Positions 36,252 through 46,432 of a DNA stretch of 64,000 nucleotides are shown piece after piece; position 1 is the stretch's first letter; every line of letters begins with the position of its first letter. The notes under the pieces were generated by a model. That model made no database searches and had not been told where the DNA came from. It worked only from the letters and a program-made list of their open reading frames with translations. Source of the DNA: CAZYQW01 sp964649825 (lineage in GTDB: Bacteria; Planctomycetota; B15-G4; JADJEK01); contig CAZYQW010000051.1 in the NCBI GenBank assembly GCA_964649825.1, forward strand, positions 62,001 to 126,000. The letters are read 5' to 3'. The position numbers were made by a program, and so were the translations under genes.

Positions 36252-38021
36252 TCAGCGCCGCGGCGGATCGTTGATCGGAGCCGGGAGGCAGAGCACGTCG
36301 CTGCCCGATCCGACGTCCTGGCCGTCGGCGCCGCCACCTTGGAACGAGGAGGCTCCCGCGAATCCGGTGAACACGTCGAACGCGAGCTCGTTGCCGTGCT
36401 CGGCGACGAACAACGCGTTCGGCGTCGTTCCATTCCCGCTTCCCTGCGCCTCGATGACGACGGCAAGGGCGGGATATCTCCACACCGGATCGCCGCTGGT
36501 GTCGAGATCGAACGTCTGCAGCACGACGTACACGATGCTCTGGAGGGTCGAGGGGTTTCCGGACGAGTCGACCAGGGAGGGTCCGCCGGGCACGACGAAC
36601 TCGACGGGAACGACGTCACCGGCGAGGACGAACGCGAGGTCGAACCGCTGGGTCGTGACTGGAGTGGAGTCGAGGATCGGCGAGGCCGCCGACGGAACGC
36701 GCCAGGCGACCACCTCGAGGTGGTCGCCGGCGTCGACGACCGGCGGCTCGACGAGGAAGCTGAGCCGCTGCCCGGAATCGACCCGCGCGCCCACCGCCGG
36801 GGAGCCGATGGACTCCTCGAACCGCAGCGTCGGCCGCTGCGAGCCGGAGTGGATCGATGGCTCCTGGAACACCCACATCGTGCTCGAGGCGAGCTGCGGA
36901 AACGCGACGTCCGCGTCGGAGTCGCCGTCCAGGTCGGCCACGGCCGGCGTCGCTTGGTTGCCCGCGGCGCTGCCGGTTGCGCCGGTCGAGCGAACGACCA
37001 GGTTCGAGGCGGCGAACGCGGCGGGACCTGCGCCCCCGCCGGCGTTCCGCGCCCACGCGAGCTGCCAGGAGGCGGCCGAGCTCATGACGGCGTCGTCGCT
37101 GCCATCGCCGTCGAAGTCGCCCGTGCCCAGCGTGGTGAACGCGTAGCTGCTCCCGAGCGCCGCGATCGACGGCGGATCGCCGGCGCCGGTGGCGACGAGG
37201 TACTGCTGCCCGTTCATGACCGACGTGGCGAGGGTCGCTACCCACTCGCGCGTCCAGCCCGCCTGCCGGATCCGGGCGATCCGGGTGGGGACGACGACGT
37301 CGGTGCTCCAGATGCCGACCAGCACGGGGTCTCCTTCCGGATCCCACACGAACACGGTCGACGCGGTGCGGCACGCGATCTCGGGAGCGCGGGCGTCCGG
37401 CAGATGGGTGACCTCGATCTCGCCGTCCCAGTCCACCAAGTCGAAGTCGGTCACGACGGGCGGCACCTCGATCGGGTCGGCGTCGAACCAGACGGTTCCG
37501 ACCAGCCGTCCGCGGAGGATCCACTTGCCGTTGGAGTGGAGGCCGGCCACGTGGACCGAGGACGCATCGCGGCTCCAGGTGCGCAGGACGGTCACGTCGC
37601 ACCATTCGTCGGCGGCGAGCGGCGTCGTCGACCAGAAGTCGGCTTCGATCGCGCCGGCCTCGTTCCAAGCCACCCGCGACAGCCCGGCCGCGCCGACCAC
37701 GAGGAGATCGTCGCGCCCGGCGCGCTCGCAGACCGCGATGTCCCGTCCGTCGGCCACGTTCGTCATCAGCGCCTCGTACAGCCCCGGCGCGAGGAGGACC
37801 TCGACGCGCGAGCCGATCAAGTAGGCGACGTCCATGATGCAGTCACCGTCGATGTCGAGCGCGGAGGTGCCCGTGTAGAACTCGTTCGGACCCGGCGGAT
37901 CGAGCTCGAGCTCGTGGCACACCACCGGGGGCGGCGGGTTCTGATGGCTCATCTGGCCGGCGTGGACGACGGCCGAGAGGCACGTCACGACGATCAGGGC
38001 GGGGCGGCGGCGACGCAACAC
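36252..38021 (-). CDS. secreted FG-GAP/VCBS-repeat protein
   Basis: A 589-residue exported protein. The signal peptide (ALIVVTCLSAVVHAG) is followed by beta-propeller-type repeats with calcium-binding loops: DIDGDCIMD near 55, DFDGDGSDD near 300 and DLDGDSDADV near 360. The last 200 residues form a different, beta-rich domain ending in a Pro-rich tail. Such repeats are adhesive or structural in integrin-like propellers and are abundant in Planctomycetota and Myxococcota. Converges with the CHAT gene 15 nt away. No enzymatic motif is visible. Confidence 0.8.
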   Translation of the reverse strand: MLRRRRPALIVVTCLSAVVHAGQMSHQNPPPPVVCHELELDPPGPNEFYTGTSALDIDGDCIMDVAYLIGSRVEVLLAPGLYEALMTNVADGRDIAVCERAGRDDLLVVGAAGLSRVAWNEAGAIEADFWSTTPLAADEWCDVTVLRTWSRDASSVHVAGLHSNGKWILRGRLVGTVWFDADPIEVPPVVTDFDLVDWDGEIEVTHLPDARAPEIACRTASTVFVWDPEGDPVLVGIWSTDVVVPTRIARIRQAGWTREWVATLATSVMNGQQYLVATGAGDPPSIAALGSSYAFTTLGTGDFDGDGSDDAVMSSAASWQLAWARNAGGGAGPAAFAASNLVVRSTGATGSAAGNQATPAVADLDGDSDADVAFPQLASSTMWVFQEPSIHSGSQRPTLRFEESIGSPAVGARVDSGQRLSFLVEPPVVDAGDHLEVVAWRVPSAASPILDSTPVTTQRFDLAFVLAGDVVPVEFVVPGGPSLVDSSGNPSTLQSIVYVVLQTFDLDTSGDPVWRYPALAVVIEAQGSGNGTTPNALFVAEHGNELAFDVFTGFAGASSFQGGGADGQDVGSGSDVLCLPAPINDPPRR

Positions 38022-38074
38022 GTGGGGGTTCCTCCATCCGTGGCAAGGGAGCGCGCGGCCGATTCTACGCGAGC

Positions 38075-38093
38075 GGCGGCCGCCTCGGCCGCC
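38075..38093 (-). terminator. GC-rich hairpin after the glycosyltransferase pair
   Basis: GGCGGCC (38075-38081) pairs perfectly with GGCCGCC (38087-38093) over a 5-nt loop. On the minus strand it begins 16 nt after the stop of the GT39-type gene and precedes the FG-GAP gene. No U-tract follows, so intrinsic termination would be atypical; it may instead protect the mRNA end. Confidence 0.35.
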
Positions 38094-38109
38094 CGCCGCG
38101 CCCGCGTCG

Positions 38110-39603
38110 TCAACGCGCGCCGCGAAACAGGTAGAACCGCGGCCGCTCCTCCCGGCGCCCCTCCGCGCGAACCTCTTCGAGCGGGTCGAGCTCGTCGAAG
38201 AGCGCCGTCACGTGCGCGAGCCAACCGGGCCAGTCACGGACGCGGGATTGATCCTTGTCGAGCACGACGAGCGCCGTCACGCCTTTCCGTGCGGCCAGCG
38301 CCTCCTCGTCGCGGTCCCAGAGCGGGAACTGGGCCGCGCGCCCGTGCTCGTGGTTCTTCGGATGGTCGAGGACGTAGACGTCGACGAGGCCGTGGAGCTT
38401 CAGGTCGAGGTTGCCGGCAAGAAGGTAGTCGCCGGCGACGAGCATCCGCCGGCCGTCTTGCTGCGGGGATGCCGCATCGAGGTGGCGGCGGCACGCCGCC
38501 GCCGCGTCGGCCCAGCCGGCGAACGGGCGATGCAGCGGGCCGAACGAGAACACGCCCGTGGCGAGCTCGACGAGCACCACCAGGACGCCGGCGAGGCCGA
38601 TCCCCGGCACGAGCGCGGCGAGCACGCGGCGCGTCCTGGTCGGCTTCCTCCGGACGAACTCCCGCAGGAACGGCGGCAGATAGACGAGGAGCGGCAGGTA
38701 GCCGGGAGCCGGCCAGTGGATCGTCGCGTGGGACGAGTCGGCGATCGGGCTGGTCACGAAGAAGAGTCCGAGGTGCGCGACCGCGAAGGTTCCGAGCAGC
38801 GCGGCCCGATCGTCTCCCGACCATCCGCGACGGAGGAGGACGATCATCGATGCGATCAGCGCGACGTACATCGCCGGCGTCACCGCCGCCGCCTGCAGCG
38901 GGAGGTGCTCGAGCAGCCCGTCGACGTCGAAGCCGGCGTGACGCTCGACGCCCTGGAACCTCAGCGGCGCGAAGTCGAGCCGCACGTTGTAGATGAGCAC
39001 CGGCAGGAACCCCGTCGCCCCGATCGCTCCGGCGACCCAGGGGCGGAGCGTCCGGAGCGTGCGACGTCCTCCCGGCGTGAGCGCGGAGTACAGACCGAAC
39101 GCGAACGGGATCAGCACGCCGCGGTAGTGCGTGGCCAACGCGAGCGCGGTGGACGCTCCGGCCAGGATCCACGCCGGCCAGGCGCCGGTTCGCGTGGCCC
39201 GCTCGAACCCGAGCAGGGCGGCGGCGGCGAAGACGAGCAGCGGCACGTCCGGAAGCGCGAGGACGCCGAGGTGCGCGGTCGCGGGAACGACGAGGCTCGC
39301 CGCGCCGGCCAGGAGCGCGTCGCGGCGGCCGACCAGCGGACGGGCGAGCAGATAGACGAGCACGGGCAGGAGCGCGCCGAGCGCGAGGAACAGGGCGCGC
39401 ACTCCGAGCGACGACGCGCCGGCGAGCTCGGTCCCGCCGCGCACCAGCGCCGCCGTCATGAACGGATGGTCCGCGAACGCGACGTCGAGGCGCTGGCTGC
39501 ACATCCAGTAGAACGCCTCGTCCCCGAACAGGTCGAGCTTGGTGGCCGCCGTCGTCTTCGCGACGAGGAGGACGAGGAAGAGCAACGCGGCCGCGCGGAT
39601 CAC
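38110..39603 (-). CDS. GT39-family (ArnT/PMT-like) membrane glycosyltransferase
   Basis: A 497-residue polytopic protein with about ten membrane helices. The first periplasmic loop carries the Asp-Glu signature DLFGDEAFYWMCSQRLD expected for polyprenyl-phosphate-sugar-dependent GT-C enzymes, followed by DHPFMTAALVRGG. A soluble C-terminal domain (about 370-497) follows the membrane part. GT39 enzymes move a sugar from a lipid-phosphate donor to lipid A, proteins or cell-wall polymers in the periplasm. The GTG start overlaps the upstream GT2 gene (GTGA), which probably makes the lipid-linked donor. The acceptor is unknown. Confidence 0.85.
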   Translation of the reverse strand: MIRAAALLFLVLLVAKTTAATKLDLFGDEAFYWMCSQRLDVAFADHPFMTAALVRGGTELAGASSLGVRALFLALGALLPVLVYLLARPLVGRRDALLAGAASLVVPATAHLGVLALPDVPLLVFAAAALLGFERATRTGAWPAWILAGASTALALATHYRGVLIPFAFGLYSALTPGGRRTLRTLRPWVAGAIGATGFLPVLIYNVRLDFAPLRFQGVERHAGFDVDGLLEHLPLQAAAVTPAMYVALIASMIVLLRRGWSGDDRAALLGTFAVAHLGLFFVTSPIADSSHATIHWPAPGYLPLLVYLPPFLREFVRRKPTRTRRVLAALVPGIGLAGVLVVLVELATGVFSFGPLHRPFAGWADAAAACRRHLDAASPQQDGRRMLVAGDYLLAGNLDLKLHGLVDVYVLDHPKNHEHGRAAQFPLWDRDEEALAARKGVTALVVLDKDQSRVRDWPGWLAHVTALFDELDPLEEVRAEGRREERPRFYLFRGAR

Positions 39604-40409
39604 GACGGCGTCGCGCTCTTGGTCCGGTAGATCCCGAAGCTCGCCAGGCGAAGCCGTTGGAGCGTGAACTGCAGGAGCACGCCGAGCGTCGACAGCCCGT
39701 ACTTGACGCTGCGGCGGAAGTTGATGGAGGACGCCTGTTCGAAGTAGCGGGTCGGAACCGGAACGTCGCCGATGCGGAACCGGAAGTGCACGAGCTGGCT
39801 GATGAACTGCGAGTCGAACACGAAGTCGTCCGAGTTCCGTTCGAACGGAATCGTCTCGAGCACCTCGCGCGTGTACGCGCGCAGGCCGGTGTGGGCGTCG
39901 CCGAGGTTCTGACCGAGGACGACGTTCTCGGTCATCGTCAGCGCGCGGTTCGCGAGGTACTTCCACCACGGCATGCCGCCGTCGAGCGCCTCGCGGCGCG
40001 TTCGAATCCGCGAACCGAACACCGCGTCGCACGTCCCGAGGCGAAGGAACGACGCCATCGCGGGGATGACGCGCGCGTCGTACTGATAATCGGGGTGGAC
40101 CATGACGACGATGTCCGCTCCGTGCTCGAGCGCCGATCGGTAGCAGGTCTTCTGGTTGGCTCCGTAGCCGCCGTTGCGCTCGTGCCGAATCGTCGTGATG
40201 CCGAGCAAGCGCGCGATCTCGACGGTGCGGTCGCGCGAGACGTCGTCCACGAGGATCACTTCGTGGACGTGGTCCATCGGGATGTCGCGGTACGTTCGCT
40301 CGAGCGTCTCCGCCGCGTTGTACGCCGGCATGACGACGATCACCTTCTCGAGCAGTCGCGGCTTCACGTCGAACTTGTCGAGCTTCGGAACCGGTTCCGT
40401 CGTCGTCAC
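39600..40409 (-). CDS. GT2 glycosyltransferase (polyprenyl-phosphate sugar synthase type)
   Basis: A 269-residue soluble glycosyltransferase with the GT-A opening VIVVMPAYNAAETLERTYRD, the nucleotide-binding Asp region VILVDDVSRDRTVEIA, and the metal/catalytic region VHPDYQYDA. It resembles the catalytic half of dolichyl/undecaprenyl-phosphate mannose or glucose synthases, without C-terminal membrane helices. Coupled to the GT39 gene, it likely charges the lipid carrier used by that enzyme. Confidence 0.85.
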   Translation of the reverse strand: MTTTEPVPKLDKFDVKPRLLEKVIVVMPAYNAAETLERTYRDIPMDHVHEVILVDDVSRDRTVEIARLLGITTIRHERNGGYGANQKTCYRSALEHGADIVVMVHPDYQYDARVIPAMASFLRLGTCDAVFGSRIRTRREALDGGMPWWKYLANRALTMTENVVLGQNLGDAHTGLRAYTREVLETIPFERNSDDFVFDSQFISQLVHFRFRIGDVPVPTRYFEQASSINFRRSVKYGLSTLGVLLQFTLQRLRLASFGIYRTKSATPS

Positions 40410-40651
40410 GCCATCGCCTTCCGGGGCCGTACGGTGATCGTCCCATTCAACTGAACCGATCCCGTCGACTCAAGGACCACGCGGCGTTTCGGCCGTGATT
40501 CGACCGTGAACCGTCCGCCGTGGGGGTCCACTTCGTTTGACCGAGATCCTCTTCCATTGGTCTCGACGGGCGGAGTAGGATCGATCGCTTTCCCGCCGAC
40601 CGAGAAACGCGAAAGGGACGAACGAATCGCCAGCCGGCGACGACCTCATCG

Positions 40652-43600
40652 ATGACGCAGCGCGAGATTGTCGTCCAGGGAGCCCGCGAGCACAACCTGA
40701 AGGGAGTCGACCTTCGGTTGCCGCGCGGCGCGTTCACGACGATCACCGGGGTCTCGGGGTCCGGCAAGTCGTCGCTTGCGTTCGACACCATCTATCAGGA
40801 GGGGCAGCGGCGCTTCATCGAGTCGCTCTCCGCGTACGCGCGGCAGTTCCTCGGCACGCTCGAGAAACCGAAGGTCGACCACGTCGAGGGCCTCTCTCCG
40901 ACGATCTCCATCGATCAGAAGACGGTCAACCGCAACCCGCGGTCGACGGTCGGGACCGTCACCGAGATCTTCGACCACCTGCGCCTCCTCTTCGCTCGGC
41001 TCGGGACGCCGCACTGTCCTCGGTGCCGCCGGGCGCTCTCCGCCCAGACGAAGGACCAGATCGCGGACCGCATCCTCGCCGCCGGCGACGGGCGGCGCGT
41101 GCACGTCCTCGCTCCGGTCGTGCGGGGGCGCAAGGGTGAGTACACCAAGGAGCTCGACGGGTTCCGCCTGAAGGGGTTCGTTCGGGCGCGGATCGACGGC
41201 GAGGTGCGGCGCATCGACGAGCCGATCCGCCTCTCGCGCTACCAGAAGCACACGATCGAGCTCGTGATCGATCGGCTGGTGCTCGCGAAGGACAAGGCGA
41301 ACCGTCTCGCCGAGGCGATCGAGGCCGCGTTGAAGCTGGGCGACGGCAACGTCGGCGCGTTGATCGACGACGAGCACGTCGCGTACTCGGCCCGCCTCTC
41401 CTGTCCCGACTGCGAGATCGACTTTCCCGAGCTCGAGCCGCGCCTCTTCTCGTTCAACTCGCCGTACGGCGCCTGCCCGGAGTGCTCGGGGATCGGCGAG
41501 ACGCGCCGCTTCGATCCCGAGCTGATCGTGCCGAACCCCGAGCTCTCGATCGCGGGCGGCGCGATCGCGACGATGACGAAGACCGGCTACCTCTCGTACT
41601 CGCGGCTCGGTCCCGAGTCGCTGAAGAAGGTGGCGCGCACGTTCGGCTTCCGGCTCGACCAGCCGTGGAACACGCTGACCGAGGCTCAGCAGAGCGTGCT
41701 CCTCCACGGGTCGGGGACCAAGAAGGTCCGTCTCGCGTGGGAGTACGAGGACGAGCGCGGCCGCACGATCAAGGGGCAGGACAACAAGCCGGTTCCCGGG
41801 ATCATCCCGACGATGGAGAGCTTCTATCGCGTGACGCGCACGCCGCACCTCGAGCGGTACATGGCGCGGCGGCAGTGCTCGGTCTGCGAGGGGACCCGGT
41901 TGCGCGCCGAGGCGCGCGCGGTGCGGTTCCGCGACCGCGAGGTCACCGAGCTCGCAGCGATGACGGTCGACGATCTCCACGGTTGGATCCGGAGCGTGAA
42001 GCTCGATCGTGCCGAGCATCGCATCGGGCGCGAGATCGTGAAGGAGATCGTCGCTCGGCTCGGCTTCCTGGTCGACGTCGGCCTCGGCTACCTGCCGCTC
42101 GACCGCGGCGCGCGCACGTTGTCGGGGGGGGAGGCACAGCGCGTGCGGCTCGCGACGCAGGTCGGGTCGCAGCTCGAGGGCGTCCTCTACGTCCTCGACG
42201 AGCCATCGATCGGACTGCACCAGCGCGACAACCACCGCCTCATCGAGACGCTGAAGCGGCTGCGCGACCGCGGCAACACCGTCATCGTCGTCGAGCACGA
42301 CCGCGACACGATGCTCGAGTGCGACTTCCTCGTCGACGTGGGCCCCGGCGCCGGGATCCACGGCGGCGAGATCGTCGCGGCCGGCCGCCCGGCGCAGGTG
42401 TTCACGAACGAGCGGTCGACGACGGCGCGCTACCTGCGCGGCGAGCTCTCGATCCCGATGCCGCCCACCACGCGCAAGGGGTCTGGGCACGCGCTCGTGG
42501 TGCGCGGCGCCCGGCAGCACAACTTGAAGGGCGTCGACGTGACGATCCCGCTCGGGTGCTTCGTCGCCGTCACTGGTGTCTCCGGCTCGGGCAAGTCGAC
42601 GCTGATCGACCTCGTGCTGAAGCGGGCGCTGGCGCGACGGCTGCACGGAGCGCGTGAGGTGGTGGGGGAGCACGACGGGATCGAGGGAATCGAGCACGTC
42701 GACAAGGTCGTCGAGATCGATCAGTCGCCGATCGGCCGCACGCCGCGCTCCAACCCCGCGACGTACAGCCGCGCGTTCGACCACATCCGCGACCTGTACG
42801 CGTCGATGCCGGAGTCGAAGGCGCGCGGGTACAAGAAGGGTCGATTCTCGTTCAACGTCGAGGGCGGACGCTGCGAGGAGTGCGGGGGCGCCGGCGTCCG
42901 GGTCGTCGAGATGCAGTTCCTCGCCGACGTCGAGATCCCGTGCGATTCGTGCGACGGACAGCGCTACAACCGCGAGACCCTCGAGATCGTGTTCAAGGAG
43001 CGCAGCATCCGCGACGTCCTCGAGATGACGATCGACGAGGCGTGCGCGTTCTTCGCCGCGCATCCGAAGCTCTCGCGCATCCTCGAGACGATGCGGGACG
43101 TGGGGCTCGGCTACGTTCAGCTCGGGCAGACGGCCACGACGTTGTCGGGCGGCGAGGCGCAGCGCCTGAAGCTCGCGACCGAGCTCGCGCGGCCGGGAAC
43201 GGGCAGCACGTTCTACATCCTCGACGAGCCGACGACCGGCCTGCACTTCGCCGACATCGAGCGGCTCCTCCACGCGTTGCAGGTGCTCGTCGACTGCGGC
43301 AACACCGTCGTCGTCATCGAGCACAACCTCGACGTCGTCAAGGTCGCCGATCACCTCATCGACCTGGGACCCGAGGGCGGGAAGGGCGGCGGCGAGGTGA
43401 TCTTCAGCGGCACGCCGCGCCAGGCGATGCGGAGCAAGAAGACGTGGACGGGACGTCTGTTGAACGAGTACCTGAAGCCGGTCGTTCCGAACCAGAGTCC
43501 GGTCGTGCGCGAGACCGGCGAAGGCGACGAGCGCGCGCTCCGCGTGTTCGGGGCCACGAAGAACAACCTCAAGGGCGTCGACGTCGAGATCCCTCACGAC

Positions 43601-46432
43601 GCGCTGACGGTCGTCACCGGACGGTCGGGATCGGGCAAGACCTCGCTCGCGTTCGACACGATCTTCGCGGAGGCGCAGCGACGCTTCGTCGAGTCGATGT
43701 CGACCTACGCGCGGCGCTTCTTGTCGCGCATGGATCGCGCGCCGGTCGATCGGATCGAGGGACTGCGACCGGCGATCGCGATCGATCGCCGCGCGGCGTC
43801 GAAGAATCCGCGTTCGACGGTGGCGACCTCGACCGAGATCCACGACTACCTCCGCGTGCTGTTCGCGCGCGTTGGCGCACCGAGGTGTCCCGACTGCGGC
43901 GTCGAGCTCGTCAAGCACGCGCCGGGCGAGGCGGCGGCGGACCTCCTGGAGGCGTGGCCGGATCGGCGCGTTCGGATCCTGGCGCCTCTCTACCGCGCGG
44001 ACTTCCGGCTGCCGCTCGCGCTCGAACGGCCCGCGGCGTTCCGCGACCTCGCCGAGGAGCTCAGGAAACAGGGCTTCGCGCGTTACCTGCGGAACGACGA
44101 GGAGCTGCGGTTGGACGAGGCGCTCCCGAGCAACCTGGCGCGCGCGCGGCGGATCGACCTCGTCGTCGACCGCGTCGGCCTCAAGGCGGCCGCGCGCGGC
44201 CGCGTCGCAGACGCGTTCGAGCAGGCATTCCGGGTCGGCCGCGGCGTGGTGGTCGCGCGCGACGCGAACGGCGGCGAGGAGGAACGCGTCTACACGCGGG
44301 CGGCAGCCTGTCCGCGCCACGGCCACGCGGTCACGGAGGAGCCGCACCCGCGCATGTTCTCGTTCAACTCGCACCTCGGCGCCTGCCCGAGGTGCGACGG
44401 GCTCGGACAGGTCGAACGGTGCGATCCGGACCTGTTCATCGCGGATCCGGACCGTCCGTTGTTCGAGGGGGCGGCCGTCGCGCCGTGGGACTTCGACCTG
44501 GCGAAGCCGTACTACCCGTTCGTCCAGGTCGTGAAGGAGCTCGAGCGGCGGCTCGGCTTCGACGTCCACGAGCCGTTCGGATCGCTGAAGGTCGAGGCGC
44601 AGCACGCGATCCTCCGCGGGCACCCCGAGCCGATCGAGATCCACATGGTGCGAGAGACCCGGAACGCTCGCCGCGAGTACAACTACCAGCTCGAGTGGAA
44701 CGGCATCCTCGGCTACGTGGAGGCCAAGTATCGCGGCGCCGCGGAGGGCAAGTGGTGGCGGAGCCGGCTCGCGCCGATCATGTCCGAGGGCGTCTGCCCG
44801 GACTGCTCCGGCGCACGGCTCGGGCCGCTGTCGCGCTCGTTCCGCGTGGGGGATCGAACGCTGCACGAGCTGTCGGCGCTCACGGTCGACGAGGCGCTCG
44901 AGTGGTTCCGAACGCTGTCGGTCGAGGGATCGCGCCGCATCGTGGCGAAGGACCTGGTGGCCGAGATCTCGAACCGCCTCGAGGTCCTCTCCGACGTCGG
45001 CCTCGGCTACCTGACGCTCGACCGCCGGTCCCAGACGCTGTCCGGCGGCGAGGCCCAGCGGATCCGGCTCGCGACCCAGCTCGGCAACCGGCTGGCCGGC
45101 GTCCTGTACGTGTTGGACGAGCCCACGATCGGGCTTCATCCGCGCGACACGGCCCGGCTCATCGATACCCTGAAAGGGCTGAAGGCGCTCGGGAACACGA
45201 TCCTCGTCGTGGAGCACGACCTGGACGTGATCCGGGCCGCCGATTACGTGGTCGACGTCGGGCCGGGCGCCGGGCACCTGGGCGGGCGCGTGGTCGCGGC
45301 CGGAGACGTCGAGGCGATCTCGAAGGACGAGCGATCGCTCACCGGTCGCTACCTGCGCGGCGACGCGTCGATCCCGGCCCCGGCGCGGCGACGTCCCATC
45401 GACGGCCCCGCGGTCCAGGTCGTGGCGGCGCGGCTCCACAACCTGCAATCGGTCGACGTCGCGATCCCGCTGGGCGCGTTCACGTGCGTGACCGGCGTGT
45501 CCGGCTCGGGTAAGTCGACCCTGGTGATGGACGTGATCGAACCCGCCCTGCGCGCGCACTTCCAGGACCGGCGGCCGGATCGCCGCGCGTTGGGCGGCGT
45601 GACGGTGCCGTCGCTCCTGTCCGGCCTCTCGGTGGTCGACCAGTCGCCGCTGGGCCCGACGCCCGCGTCGAACCCGGCCACGTACACCGGAGTGTTCGAC
45701 CACATCCGCGCGATCTTCGCGTCGACGCCCGAGGCGCGGATGAAGGGGTTCACCAAGCGCCGCTTCTCGTTCAACATGGCCGGCGGCCGCTGCGAGGCGT
45801 GCGAGGGGAGGGGCGTCGTCCAGGTCGAGATGCACTTCCTGTCCGACGTGTACGTGCCGTGCGAAGCGTGCGACGGGAAGCGGTTCGACCGCGAGACCCT
45901 CGCGGTGACCTACGGGGGCCGCTCGATCGCCGAGGTCCTCGACATGGAGGTCTCGGCCGCCGCCGAGTTCTTCCAGCAGCACCGGCGCGTCCACGGCCCG
46001 CTCGCGCTCCTCGAGGACGTCGGCCTCGGCTACCTGCGCCTCGGGCAGTCCGCGACGACGCTGTCGGGCGGCGAGGCGCAGCGCGTCAAGCTGGCCGCCG
46101 AGCTCGGTCGGGTGCGGCAAGGCCACACCCTCTACCTGCTCGACGAGCCGACGACGGGGCTCCATTGCGACGACGTGCTGCTCCTCGTCGACGTGCTGGG
46201 GCGGCTCGTCGACGCCGGCAACACGGTGCTCGTCATCGAGCACAACCCCGACGTCGTCCGCTCGGCCGACCTCGTGATCGACCTCGGACCGGAGGGCGGC
46301 GAGGAGGGCGGGCGCATCGTGGCGGCGGGACGCCCCGAGGAGGTCGCCCGCTGCGCGACGTCCTGGACCGGGCGGCGCTTGCTGGCGGACCTGTCGCCGC
46401 CGCCGCGCCCGCCGCTGGAGAAGACGGCATGA
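40652..46432 (+). CDS. uvrA: double-length excinuclease ABC subunit A (two UvrA halves in one chain)
   Basis: 1926 residues, twice the normal UvrA (about 940). Residues 1 to about 950 and about 960-1926 are each a complete UvrA with two ABC ATPase modules. Walker A lysines are Lys39, Lys648, Lys996 and Lys1621. Each half has its own LSGGEAQR signatures and a C-terminal zinc module with CxxC pairs (GGRCEECGGAG with IPCDSCDGQRYN in half 1; GGRCEACEGRG with VPCEACDGKRFD in half 2). UvrA recognises helix-distorting lesions as a dimer and loads UvrB. A fused pair would act as an intramolecular dimer (inference). No ribosome binding site is clear at 40652. The stop overlaps the XPB gene. Confidence 0.95.
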   Translation: MTQREIVVQGAREHNLKGVDLRLPRGAFTTITGVSGSGKSSLAFDTIYQEGQRRFIESLSAYARQFLGTLEKPKVDHVEGLSPTISIDQKTVNRNPRSTVGTVTEIFDHLRLLFARLGTPHCPRCRRALSAQTKDQIADRILAAGDGRRVHVLAPVVRGRKGEYTKELDGFRLKGFVRARIDGEVRRIDEPIRLSRYQKHTIELVIDRLVLAKDKANRLAEAIEAALKLGDGNVGALIDDEHVAYSARLSCPDCEIDFPELEPRLFSFNSPYGACPECSGIGETRRFDPELIVPNPELSIAGGAIATMTKTGYLSYSRLGPESLKKVARTFGFRLDQPWNTLTEAQQSVLLHGSGTKKVRLAWEYEDERGRTIKGQDNKPVPGIIPTMESFYRVTRTPHLERYMARRQCSVCEGTRLRAEARAVRFRDREVTELAAMTVDDLHGWIRSVKLDRAEHRIGREIVKEIVARLGFLVDVGLGYLPLDRGARTLSGGEAQRVRLATQVGSQLEGVLYVLDEPSIGLHQRDNHRLIETLKRLRDRGNTVIVVEHDRDTMLECDFLVDVGPGAGIHGGEIVAAGRPAQVFTNERSTTARYLRGELSIPMPPTTRKGSGHALVVRGARQHNLKGVDVTIPLGCFVAVTGVSGSGKSTLIDLVLKRALARRLHGAREVVGEHDGIEGIEHVDKVVEIDQSPIGRTPRSNPATYSRAFDHIRDLYASMPESKARGYKKGRFSFNVEGGRCEECGGAGVRVVEMQFLADVEIPCDSCDGQRYNRETLEIVFKERSIRDVLEMTIDEACAFFAAHPKLSRILETMRDVGLGYVQLGQTATTLSGGEAQRLKLATELARPGTGSTFYILDEPTTGLHFADIERLLHALQVLVDCGNTVVVIEHNLDVVKVADHLIDLGPEGGKGGGEVIFSGTPRQAMRSKKTWTGRLLNEYLKPVVPNQSPVVRETGEGDERALRVFGATKNNLKGVDVEIPHDALTVVTGRSGSGKTSLAFDTIFAEAQRRFVESMSTYARRFLSRMDRAPVDRIEGLRPAIAIDRRAASKNPRSTVATSTEIHDYLRVLFARVGAPRCPDCGVELVKHAPGEAAADLLEAWPDRRVRILAPLYRADFRLPLALERPAAFRDLAEELRKQGFARYLRNDEELRLDEALPSNLARARRIDLVVDRVGLKAAARGRVADAFEQAFRVGRGVVVARDANGGEEERVYTRAAACPRHGHAVTEEPHPRMFSFNSHLGACPRCDGLGQVERCDPDLFIADPDRPLFEGAAVAPWDFDLAKPYYPFVQVVKELERRLGFDVHEPFGSLKVEAQHAILRGHPEPIEIHMVRETRNARREYNYQLEWNGILGYVEAKYRGAAEGKWWRSRLAPIMSEGVCPDCSGARLGPLSRSFRVGDRTLHELSALTVDEALEWFRTLSVEGSRRIVAKDLVAEISNRLEVLSDVGLGYLTLDRRSQTLSGGEAQRIRLATQLGNRLAGVLYVLDEPTIGLHPRDTARLIDTLKGLKALGNTILVVEHDLDVIRAADYVVDVGPGAGHLGGRVVAAGDVEAISKDERSLTGRYLRGDASIPAPARRRPIDGPAVQVVAARLHNLQSVDVAIPLGAFTCVTGVSGSGKSTLVMDVIEPALRAHFQDRRPDRRALGGVTVPSLLSGLSVVDQSPLGPTPASNPATYTGVFDHIRAIFASTPEARMKGFTKRRFSFNMAGGRCEACEGRGVVQVEMHFLSDVYVPCEACDGKRFDRETLAVTYGGRSIAEVLDMEVSAAAEFFQQHRRVHGPLALLEDVGLGYLRLGQSATTLSGGEAQRVKLAAELGRVRQGHTLYLLDEPTTGLHCDDVLLLVDVLGRLVDAGNTVLVIEHNPDVVRSADLVIDLGPEGGEEGGRIVAAGRPEEVARCATSWTGRRLLADLSPPPRPPLEKTA

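Noticed and set aside
40537..40582. TTGACC and TAGGAT as a uvrA promoter
   Set aside because: Spacing of 34 nt between the boxes is far from 16-18 nt; no better pair was found in the 242-nt GT2-uvrA spacer.
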